From contig JABACO010000026.1 of NCBI GenBank assembly GCA_013339895.1, positions 348,855 through 412,854 on the forward strand: DNA of 64,000 nucleotides, in the 5' to 3' direction. The translations under genes were made by a program, and so were the position numbers. This document shows, one piece after another, positions 11,701 through 25,834 of the stretch (position 1 is the first letter of the stretch; every line of letters starts with the position of its first letter). The DNA comes from Ephydatia muelleri (Eukaryota; Porifera; Demospongiae; Spongillida; Spongillidae). Under the pieces are notes generated by a model. It was not told the DNA's origin and made no database searches. It saw only the letters and a list, made by a program, of their open reading frames with translations.

Positions 11701-14001
11701 GTAAGAAACAGTGTGTAGAAAAAAACATGTGTTAGGTCCCTTTTTGCGGAAACGATACCGGTATGATAATCATACGCATTAAAGTAGTACCGCTACAATA
11801 AGGCCATTTCCACAATTTTTATTTTTTACTTATAGTACTAAAACTGTTCATATCTTCATATGTGTAATTTGTGTTTATATGCTGTATGCTTCTGCATGTA
11901 TACATGATAAACGAGACAAAGGTTTTATTCATATTTGCGTTCTGATACTAACAGTTTTAAGAATGTAAGATTATGATAATGTCATAATTTAACATACGTA
12001 GCTTGAATATGACTAAAATGTCGGACTACCTCCTCACCGCCATGATTATTATTGTATTTTTTTATATCTTTTAGCTCGAGATGTTGTACTGGACGTGTTC
12101 ACTGACAAATATAATAGAATAAGAAAGTGTCTTCCAATTGAATTAAATGACATTATTGCAGAATTGTTCTCTGGTCGTGTACTAAGTCAGGAAGTGCGTG
12201 ATGTATTAATTCAATCACAACCAAGCGAAAAAAGAGACAAGTTGTTGCATGAACTGCAACGATCAATTGAAGAAGACTACATCAAGTTTAATACGTTTTT
12301 GAAAGCTTTGAAGACGGTTAATAGAGAAGAACTTGTGGAGGAAATTATAAAAGCGATGGAAGCGAAAAGTAGGCAAACATGTATACAAATGATGGAATGT
12401 GTTGTTGTTCTGAGTGGCAGGAGTGCATTGGGTGTCTAGTTTTGCATTGTGCATGTATGGAGTATGCATGGGATACTGAGAATGTGTAGGGAATTGTGTA
12501 TTTAATTATTAAAAAACAGACTTATTTATATGTTGCACTGTATTGATATACATTATAATGGGCTTGAGTCACTTCAACAACAAATGTAATGTGATAAGGG
12601 AATCTATCTATTGAAGCCCATTGTACAAATCAGGATCCTGACTTTGTGCACAATATTATATATGCTGCATCCTTACAAATCTCTCAAGCTGAATAACTAG
12701 TGTATTCAGATGCAAAGATAAATGGATTTGCATTTGCTATTTGTGCTATTTTAATTGCTTTATAAGTTGTTTAATTTTTATTTTACATTCTACATTACAT
12801 TATTATTTGACTAATGAGTGGAATTGATTCACTAAGAGCTATTTAACAAATGAATTTTATTATCATTCCGAAACATTGTGCTCAATCCAAAACATCATGC
12901 ATGATTACATTTATAACCTATTGCATTTACGCACTGCTAGGGAATCATAGGTATATGATAAACATGGCAATAGCCTTACAATAACAGAGATGTACAATTC
13001 TGTCATGAATTTGGTACATGTATGTCTTGATGAACTAACTGCATGTCTGGAAGCCCATTTGTGAGATGAATTCAACTCCTCCTATACCACCATAAATGCA
13101 TGCCTTGACCATTCATGCATATCCAACCAGGCTCATTGCATTTATCCCTAATAGAACTCAGCACTGAAGTGTCTGAAAACTCAAAGGCAAATGCAAGCCA
13201 TATGCCAGGTATTAACCAAAATATTCTTTTTAATGCTTTTTATTGTTCACAGGCATAACAAAAATTATGTGTAAATATCAGCATGTGCACTAATGTATCA
13301 AATAATGAATTCATGAGTCCCACAGCAAAAGGTCGATTGACAAAGTATAAGCAATATTACTGCTATTGCCTTGCATATTCTTGTTTGTGCAGTCATTGTA
13401 GATCTGTCACTCCCTATGCTCCTGTAGTACTAATAAGAGTATCAACTTAATTTTATTCTATTTAGCTATTAGTAAAATCAAAACTGAACAAAAACAAGAT
13501 AAAACACAGACAGAAAGTGCAGCACACACATCAGATACCTCTACTCTTGAGCAATCAGAAAGCAAACAACAAATGGTACAGAAATTGTATGCACGTGATG
13601 TGATAAACAATTTTTTTAATCAACAGCCCCCCCTAGGGGCAAGCGATGATCAACCAGAGCCACTAGTAGCAAAGAAGAGTGAAAGTGAAATTGATGCATT
13701 GAAAAGAAGAAAATATGACACAAAAAAACCTGGTCTTGAAACATTTCTATATTTCAAGAAGGATCTATCAGTGCTTAACTTACACCTCTGTTTAGATCAA
13801 TTGATGAGAAAGGGGCTGATAAACAAAAGAACACGATATTCAGTGAATGTCATAAATGATGTAATCATTAAAGAAGTTCAGGGAGCAATCAGTAAGGATG
13901 ACAAAAAATTAAACGATTTTTTGGAAGAACTTAAGAAAAGCAAAGTCTGCAATGAAGTTATGCTAAGAAAAATTAGAACGATGTATGAAACAAGTTTATG
14001 A
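8774..14001 (+). CDS. Roco-type GTPase (Roc-COR) with two C-terminal CARD-like death-fold domains
   Basis: Three exons with matching phase-1 junctions: 8774-10733 (donor GAAG|GTATGT), 12075-12368 (donor AAAA|GTAGGC) and 13466-14001, giving 929 aa. Residues 51-58 are the P-loop GIAGVGKT, 172-179 the switch motif DSGGQPEF and 252-257 the base-recognition motif GTHKDK, so the N-terminus is a Roc (Ras of complex) GTPase. Residues of about 325-640 have the layout of a COR domain, with a PQVIL-type strand after the helical part. Exon 2 (about 655-745) is helical and reads like a CARD (VLSQEVRDVLI, FNTFLKALK). Exon 3 adds a polar linker and a second CARD-like fold (about 842-925, FLEELKKS). Roco proteins signal in the cytoplasm and CARDs bind other CARDs, so a role in innate or death signalling is inferred. 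The start is uncertain: the Met at 8876 also fits, and upstream exons may exist. No LRRs are seen. Confidence 0.8.
10855..10971. repeat. 117-bp near-perfect inverted repeat in intron 1 of the Roco-CARD gene
   Basis: Arms of about 57 bp (left begins CACAGCAAAAACAGATTGAT) fold around a tiny loop at the centre GTTTTTGAAAAAC. Only one mismatch was noticed (GCATG against ACATA context). The size and symmetry suit a foldback MITE. Confidence 0.9.
11594..11759 (-). mobile_element. MITE copy b, truncated at one end
   Basis: This intron-1 sequence contains CCAGTGCGCGCAATAGAAAT at its start and the terminal repeat TTAGGTCCCTTTTTGCGG at its end. It matches copy a (6957-7170) over most of its length. 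The other terminal repeat is missing. Confidence 0.75.
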
Positions 14002-15167
14002 TTTCAACAGTGTGTCAGTATTAACTTGAATATTATTGGTATCAAGTTCATGATCTCATGGATGAACCTGGGCATCTCATAGGAGAATGATTTATTGACT
14101 GGAGTAAAATTCAAATAGTTATAATGGTGGATTGGGAGTCTTTAGGCGCTGTGGAACTGGAACTAAAAGCAACTTGGAAGGCGAAGAAGAGAAGCTTGAA
14201 CTAGAATGGGCTATATTCAAATGCATTTGAAAGACAGTATTCAAAAAAGCAAAACTCCTTTCAGAGCAAATCTGGATCATGATCAAACATTGGGGAGTAC
14301 TATCACAGCACTCCCCAATATTATACCATTGCACGTAAATTTGAGTATACCAAAGATCTTCTACAGATGGTAAAGCTAGTAACTGGAATTTTTATTCGAG
14401 CTCATTGAAGTGTCGAGTGAATGTCATTTTTCTTGTATTGCTATTCTCACTGTATCTTGTAATCATCTGTCACGTATACTCAGAGAAAATATACAACCCT
14501 CATTAATAAATGCACTTAAAACCAGATGTCTCTAATCTACTGTCGCACGAAGAGCCACATTCGTCCACCAGTGATAGAACTACACACATTAACAATGCCA
14601 TTCAAGCATGGGAACAAAGCAATTAATTTAAATTTCTAGCTGTCGATAATCAACAGTTGGGAATTCTTTGTTTAATGATTTAACTGTGTTTTACGTAAAG
14701 AATTTAAATTATAAAAATTCTTGCGTCTCTAGTAATTGCAGCTGTAACGTTGCTAGGTAACCAAAGTATAGTTACAATTATTCAAATTTCTTCACAAAAG
14801 TCTATGGGCTGTGATTGGCAGCCATGTGATGGTTGCTAATAACTGGTAGGCCATGTGATACATATTGCTATTAACTAACATCTAATGCATTGGGCATCAT
14901 CCCAGAGTGTTGTTTGTACAAATAGGTTCGGCCTTGTACAAAGCTCTAACCACATTTCCTTAGTGAAGTCCTCTGAGGGATGATGCAAGGTGCATCTGGG
15001 GAAGCTTCACTTTGGCAAACCAATCGAATGTTTGTAGAAGGAAGTAGATTTCAGCCCAGAGCGCTGTTGGATTTCAGTTCTGGTGCACAATAAGAAAATG
15101 GCATTAATCTAAATTTATATACACTCAGGTTTAGTACAATAAATTAAAGCTACTAATTCATTAACAG
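14002..15167. other. Intergenic; small hairpin at 14289-14323
   Basis: No coding exon seen. A short hairpin (TTGGGGAGT...ACTCCCCAA) lies about 290 bp after the Roco-CARD stop codon. Confidence 0.5.
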
Positions 15168-16062
15168 GCTGAAAAAAGAGCCATTAGAGCAGAAGAGCAA
15201 GCTAGAATAGCAAATGAGAGGGCTACAAGGGCTGATAAAAAACTTGCATTGTCTAAGCAACAGCCTGAAGCATAATATCTCACTAAATTCTGAATATTTG
15301 AAGTCATCATGGAAAATAGAACGTGATGAAATAAAAATGATGGAAGGAAAGCCTCTTGGTGTAAGTGGATAGGGTGTGTTCCGTTGTGTCAAGGTTGGTG
15401 CTAAACTAATACATGTAGTAATCATCTCTCTACATAACATTGACCTGTTTCTCAGGGAGACAAACATGGCAGCAAGTGTACAACATCCCAATCTCCTCCT
15501 GTTTATTGGAGCCTCATTGGATGAGAATAAGCCTGTAATCATTACAGAGCTGATGCCAGCAAACATAATAAGCATCATTGAAGCACCTAGTCAATCATTT
15601 TCACGAGGTCAGGTGATCTCTGTCAGCACAGATGTAGCTCAGGGTCTGAACTACCTCCACCTAGTCCGAATCATCCATTGAGATATCACAGTGCAAATGT
15701 GCTTGTTGAGCCAATTGGATCAGGCAACTTTAAAGCCAAGGTGTCTGACTATGGGTCTGCTAACTTTCTGTTTAAAGTGGCAACCATGGGGCCTGGAAAT
15801 ACAACTTAATGCAGCCACACCTTGGATCCCAGAAAGCAATGTCCAAAGATGGATGTGTACAGTTACACAGCATACTGCTGCATGAAATGGCCACTAGAAG
15901 GTTCCTGACTACAGCCGATGAGACAAACTTCTTAACACTTTGCTGTGGCAAGAAATAGCAACGATTAGAAGGAGGTGCATCTGTGAAGATCCAGCCAGTC
16001 ATCCAGACATGAAGGATATACTTGTTTTACTACCACAGCTGGGAAAATGCAGTAGCATAAAT
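15168..16062 (+). pseudogene. TKL-type protein kinase pseudogene
   Basis: After an acceptor (TTAACAG at 15161-15167) a coiled-coil-like stretch (RAEEQARIANERATRADKK) leads into a kinase domain: glycine-loop region near 15355-15385, FLRETNMAASVQHPNLLLFIGA near 15450-15520, ITELMPANI at 15535-15560, and LNYLHLVRIIH before the catalytic loop. The glycine loop has a stop (TAG, 15370-15372) where GWG is expected. The HRD motif reads H-stop-D (TGA at 15679-15681, one C-to-T change from CGA). A frameshift follows, after which SDYGSANFL (in place of DFG) and VATMGPGNTT are readable, then another stop (15807-15809), followed by MDVYSY. Several independent lesions make this a dead copy. The family is usual for RAF/TKL-like kinases expanded in sponges (inferred). 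Confidence 0.85.
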
Positions 16063-16698
16063 TGATCCTAGCACAACTATAGGAATAATAGTTTTCATAA
16101 GTGCAGCTGTGTGTACTGTGTTAAGTAATCTGATCTGATAGGGTGGAGAATTTTGTTACGAAAATTAAACATAATGTGAGCAGTGTTTGTTGCGGGATGG
16201 TTGAGGGGAGATGAGGAGAGGGTGCATGCAATGGAGTAAGAATCAGCAAACACTGCTCAGCAGTGGGTCATCTGTGCAAAGGTTTCAAATACATGTATAA
16301 TGAACAGCAGTTTGTAATGTTGAACTCTTGCTCTGCGTGATGGTTGTGGCTTCACAAGCATTGAGGACTGCCTAAACCTTGCATCAGGGCATTTTACATA
16401 GCTGTGCTGCCACTAATGCTAATCACATCATACGATGTAGGGTTAAAACAAAAACTGGCTTGTAAATAAATTAGTTGCATGGTACAATGTTCATATGTAT
16501 CACTCCTGCCCAATCAGTGCAGAAGAGAATGTTCTCCACAATCATTGAATATGGCAGCTGGCATAACCACATGTACCTCCCTGCTGTTTATTTAACCTTG
16601 ATCCATAGCAATTGGTCAATGAGGTGAAACCAACATGTAATAGAACACAATAATAAGTAATAATAAATGACAAACAGGGCTGACTCAGCCATAAATAG
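16063..16698. other. Intergenic; nothing recognised
   Basis: No exon, RNA gene or repeat could be supported. It is probably the 3' flank of the minus-strand gene at 16699-19763. Confidence 0.5.
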
Positions 16699-19763
<3,065 letters not shown>

Positions 19764-21556
19764 GCCAGCGGCCAACCAATTAGCTCCTCCACCCCGTAGC
19801 AACGCCCACCACAGCTAGCTCGCTTCAGCCACGCCTATTACAATAATCATATTTTAAGGCCATCCAATTTAATTACAGGATTTGTATCCCCCCAGTTTTT
19901 AAGTTAGATCTATTGAACGAAGTCGGCGAGCTGCTTCCATTTTAGATAAAATGGGAATTTAGATATTGGAGATCCAACTTTTATTTAGACTTAATTGCGC
20001 TAACCGATACAAGCATCCAATCTCTTTAAGCTTTCGGTTACAAGAAATCAAGGAGCAATGCACGCCACGCAGGCGTATATAGCAAACCGCCTAGCAACAT
20101 CTCAGACTGTCGGGATCTGGCGTTATTTGGGAGTAAGGTACGTTTCCTCCGCGCTATAGCGTGTCATTTGAGCTAGTAAGCACTCCTCTACTTCAATAGA
20201 TAAGTCATCAGGGACATCTTCATTCTATTCCAACTAATCTCGATTCCCCGCCTTCATCCTGTATACTGTATTTAATGTGGATTGTGAGTCTGTTTCCAAT
20301 TCAATAAGATTGTTTCTCAACCTGACAAGATCTCAGTAAACAGCGTTGGGAAAAATATATATCAATACAATCGACACCATTCCGACGAGACATATATAGT
20401 TTCCTAGCAACGCCCTTAAATACATAATGGGCTGGAACGGATCACGTGAGCCTAGCTGTGGTTCCGTTAATTGGGCGTCTCCCCAAAGTTGCAGACAACG
20501 ACAACGTTTATCTCCTGTAAGCCCTCCAATAGACCCTAAACTACATGTATATGTAGAATAATTAAATGTGAGAAACAGGTAGGAAATATGTTTGCGTTTA
20601 CATCTTTTTTTTTTTTTTAAAGACGAATGCATGGTTGAAGAGTTCTGCCCATTCTTAATTATTTGTAATGGGTTGTAGAGCCCTCTTGCGAAATGGAAAA
20701 TCTCTTGGATGGTACAGTGGGCGTCACATGTTGGAAGATAGGAGGGAGGCTAGGCATGATTCTAATGTACAGGGGAAGCATGCATCCAGGCCAGCGGTAT
20801 GCATTTCTGTGCGAAATCAGGTCAGACGCGATCTTGCGAAATACCAGGTGCTGTTTTGCATAGCCTGTAGGATGCATTTTTATTATTTTTTGTGATAGAG
20901 AGATGGTTATACGGTGGCGCCGGCTTAGTGCTTCTGTCACTAAGTACAATTTATTTTTTCAAAATTGGATGCATGTTAATTATTTTAACCACGAGGTTGA
21001 TGACGAAGCAACCACAAACTACATACGTCGGAAATACTGTTACATCAAAAACATTTGCGGGATTTGAGGCATTCCTCCGGTCTAGAGGTTATAACGTGAT
21101 CAAAACGCCCTTTACCATGGCTGATGGTCTAGTTACGTTCAAGGTTTTGAAGTAGCGGGCAAACGAGACCCGCGCATTTATTAGTGTTAGCGAAGCCCGT
21201 TCCAATCAATAATTCCATAACACAATGGTTATGATTACTACACGTATGGTCCCTTGAATGGGCAGAGTACTAAATGTATGGTCGCTTTATATTACAACTG
21301 GTGTTTGCGTATTTTGTGCAGATCTATCGTAGTCATTCATGTACCTCGTACGTGCCTGGGATTCTGAAGACTTATACTTCCGAATTTGGGTTACGCACGA
21401 GACGTAATGTCTGGGAAAATGTCAGTGACGCCCCTGCAGGTGAAAAATGCTAACGTCAGTGGGTCTGGGAACGAGACTATAAGCTGACGGTGTTATTTCT
21501 GTCTCACTTTTAGACTAATCAGCTCAAGTTAATTTCACTCAGAGATTGTGCGAACA
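19764..21556. promoter_or_regulatory. Shared upstream region between divergent genes; no motif assigned
   Basis: This 1.8-kb stretch separates the minus-strand 553-aa gene from the plus-strand V-ATPase gene, so both promoters must lie here or close by. I cannot name a specific promoter element. It holds a lone MITE-like terminus at 21462-21479 and an open frame at 20892-21155 that I do not recognise. Confidence 0.3.
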
Positions 21557-22386
21557 ATGGGATCCATACTCCGCTCCGAGGAGATGATGTTGCTGCAGTT
21601 ATTGCTGCAATCCGACTCCGCATACGCCTGTGTGCGAGAGCTGGGTGAAGTGGTGAGGGACACATAGATAGGCACATGTGCGCGCACAAACACACAAGCA
21701 CGCCAGCACGCACCCTTCACAGCATGCACCCGTTCTCAAACTCCCATTTATTTTCTCTCACTTTGTTCTCAGGGAAAAGTGGAGTTCAAAGATGTAAGTA
21801 ACTTTTTGTTTTGTGTGTGTGTGTGTGTGTGTGGAAGGGGGGGAGGAGGGGGGGGGGGACCGTGTTTCGCTGCGCCTTCACATCTGGCCTCCCCACGCAG
21901 CTAAATGCAGAGGTCAGTGCCTTTCAACGAAAGTTTGTCAACGAATTACGTCGCTGTGAAGAGATGGAGCGAATGCTTCGTAAGTTGTGTGCGCGAGATT
22001 CACAAGTCATGATCAAAGTTTGTTGCACGTGGCTCCGGATCTGTTTTCGATCGCTTCCGCCGCAACTCGCAGGTTTCTTCGTCTCCGAACTGGAGAAGGC
22101 GGGAATCCCCCATGCTGAACCGCCACTGAACTGCCAGGCCCCCGATCCTCACCTTCTGATCGATCTAGAGGTAACGCCCCCACCCGTCCCGCCCTTTTTT
22201 TTTAAACGTCTCTTCAACGTTATCCAAAAGGGCAGGTGCTTACATGCAAGGGGGGGGGGGGGGGGGCAAAGGTCCCACCGCGCGGCTTGAACGTTTGAAT
22301 GCACGTGTGCTTGTGCTAGCTGTAACATCTTTTGTGTCAAAGTTTACTCTAACCTGAACGGCCATCAAAACTATGTTTTTCCCCTC

Positions 22387-22418
<32 letters not shown>

Positions 22419-25400
22419 CACACTTCCATGTAGACATTGTTTACCAATGAGGAGGAATCTCTGAAACAGCTAAATGCCAACCAGGAGAGTCTCAAGAAGA
22501 ACCTGCTGGACCTCAAGGAGCTCAAGCAGATCCTGGACAAGGCGCAGACATTCTTCCAGGAGGGGGAGCAAGTTTTGGCAGAGGCCTTTGTACAGCAACA
22601 GACGACTGCTGGGGTAGGGGCAGTGGGAGGGGCAGTAGGAGGAGCTCCAGCTCTTTATACAAAGCAATCAGGTATGGAGAAAGAGGGAGACATGAGTTGT
22701 GTATGAGTATTTCATCTCATCTTCATCCTCGCCGCATACACATGCACACATACATGCACACACCACATATACACTACTCACACGGGCTGCAGAGCTAAGT
22801 CAGAGTAAGTGCAAGTACCCTCCCCTACATCTTTGTATGATCTTCTTATAGATTACTAGTGGGTCCTTGACTACTTAATAAACCATTAAATCCCTATTGT
22901 GTTCCACTTTAAAGGGTTGCTTGGGGATGCTGATGGTGAGGTCGTTGGATTGGCCACACGGTTCACGTAAGTGTGTGCGTGTGCATGTGGTGTGGGCGTG
23001 TTGTGCATGTGTGTGGAGTGAAGGGAAATTTCTCCCTAGGGGTGGGGTGAAGGAGGGGGGTGGAGGAGGGGGTGGAGGAGAGGAAAGGTAGAGGAAGGGG
23101 GTAGGAGGAGAGGAAAGGTAGAGGAAGGGGGTAGAGGAGAGGAAAGGTAGAGGAAGGGGGGTCGGAGGAGGGGTGGAGGAGAGGAAAGGTTGAGGAAGGG
23201 GTAGGAGGAGGGGGGTGAAGGAATTGGCGGCACTGTACACTAAGTCAGGGCTGGTTTGGACTGCTGACTAACCAGTGTAAACTTTTAATCATCACCTGTG
23301 CTTGAAGGCATATGAATATGGTTGACCAGTATGCGGTGAAGAGTAATGAGATTCATCCATTAAAGGGAAGCCTTGTAGTGCCTAAGGAGAAGGGAATGTG
23401 TCAAACCCAGACACAACGTTTTTAAAATGTTTAAGATTTTACTACTTACCAAGGGACTATTTTGAGCAGCTGCTTGTAACATCCATTTCTTGGGGTATCA
23501 GGTTTCGGATCGGTGTCATCCCAGCTGAGAACCTTCTGGTGTTCACGAGAGTGCTGTGGCGTGTGTGCAGAGGTAACGTGTTTGTCAAACACGCCCAGAT
23601 TGACGAACCTTTGGAAGACCCAGCCACTGTGAGTGTGTGAAAGTGTGAGTGTGCATGTGTTGTGTGCACGTGGGTGAGTGTACACAGTTTTAAAATGGAC
23701 TTATCCCTAATTAATGCTCCTCTCAGGGTGACCCGGTAGTGAAGAGTGTCTTCATCCTCTTCTTCCAAGGAGAGCAACTCGATGCACGAATCAAGAAGCT
23801 TTGTGATGGGTGAGTGATTGTGTTAGTGGTGTAGGGGAGGAGGTGTGAGGGGGGTGGGGAATGATGAGTACATGTACATGATTGTGTCAGTGAGCAATGA
23901 GTTCAGTGCAGAGCTTATTGTGTCAGTGAGCAATGAGTTCAGTGCAGAGCTTATTGTGTCAGTGAGCAATGAGTTCAGTGCAGAGCTTATTGTGTCAGTG
24001 AGCAATGAGTTCAGTGCAGAGCTTATTGTGTCAGTGAGCAATGAGTTCAGTGCAGAGCTTATTGTGTCAGTGAGCAATGAGTTCAGTGCAGAGCTTATTG
24101 TGTCAGTGAGCAATGAGTTCAGTGCAGAGCTTATTGTGTCAGTGAGCAATGAGTTCAGTGCAGAGCTTATTGTGTAAAGTATACTTCACACATCATAGTA
24201 CACTTTTATGCAACTTTCCTTTTGCTCCAGAAGGCCAAAGTTCCTCTTATCTTGTACTGGTTTCACTATTAGTGTAAATAAGCAAGGTGTCTGTCTGTTC
24301 GTGTAATTTTAATGTTGTGTTGTTGTAAAACAATAAACTCCCAAATAAATTAATTTTAGACATGCACAAAATCATGTTTAGGACTGAGCCCTGATGCAAG
24401 CCCACATGGGGTACCATATAATCATAGTGTCAAGCATGACACTATGATTATGGTACAGGTCATCAGGGCTCATCAGTGTGTAAGGATGGCATGTCCCTAA
24501 ACAAGTTGTAGATTTTGTGGTGTCCTGAAATGCTGTAGTTAACAACACCTGTTGACCTTAGAGGTACCTTAGAAGGCAAGAGGTTTGCATGAAATGGATT
24601 TGTCCACCTGCCCTTCTGCGTCCAGGTTCCGTGCCACGCTGTATGCCTGTCCCGAGTCCGCGTCAGAGCGTCAGCAGGTGAGGCTTCAGGTGGGAGCCCG
24701 CATAGCAGAGGTGGAGAGTGTGCTGCAGAACACCAAGACTGTGAAAGAAGTGTCACTGGGAAAGATTGCCCAGTCCGTGGAGGCGTGGCAGCAGAAGGTA
24801 AGGCAGAGGTGAACTCTGCTGTCTAATCCCTCCTTCATCCCCACTCTCTCCTTCCTCCCCTTCCTCTCTCCCTCCTCCCTTCCTCTCTCCCTCCTCCCTT
24901 CCTCTCTCCCTCCTTCCCTCCTTCCCTCCCCCCCTCCTTCCCTCCTCCCTGGGACATGAAATCAGGTGAAGAAAATCAAGGCCATCTACCACGCTATGAA
25001 TATGTTTAACCTGGACATCAGCCACCAGTCCCTTGTGGCAGAGTGCTGGTGCCCTGTGAAGGATTTCCACACTGTCCAGGAGGCACTGAATAGAGGGACG
25101 GTGAGTTCTAATTGGAGATTGAAGTGTTTTTTGTGCCATTCGGGTGTACATGTCCATGTATTGCATGCGTACAACATAGAAGTATGCCGTTCTCTGATCA
25201 GTGTGTCACCACATGCGTACACACACACACACACACACACATCTACACACACACACACACACACACATCTACACACACACACATCTACACACACACATCT
25301 ACGCACAGCAACTTTCTGGCAGCCCCATTTCGGCCATCATCAATCGCATCTCCACCCCCGAGACCCCGCCCACCTACTACAAGGTGAACAAGTTCACGTC

Positions 25401-25796
25401 CGGGTTCCAGGCCATCGTGGAGTCGTATGGAGTGGCCTCCTACAGGGAGCTCAATCCAAGTGAGCCCCCTACACTACATTCCCTAGCACATGTGTGCCCC
25501 ATAGCTTAGATACATGCATTTGCTGGATAACTAATGGGGTTAAAAAAAAAAGTGATGTCATTGTAGGACAAGATAATAGACAAAGGGTAGTAGGGGGGAG
25601 ATAGGAGTGGGTCACTCCTTTGTTGACTGTACAGTGTACACTTCATGCACATTCGTGGATCATTCATTTGGGGATAAAATTTCATGTCTTTGTGGGTTCG
25701 TGTTGTTGTAGTCTGATGGTGATGATATGTGTGTGTGTGTTCACATAGCACCAGTTGATGAACCAATGCATTGTTTTCTACATAACACTTGTACAT

Positions 25797-25834
<38 letters not shown>

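Noticed and set aside
20892..21155. 87-codon frame upstream of the V-ATPase gene
   Set aside because: It has a hydrophobic start but no recognisable motif, no splice context and no conservation I can judge.
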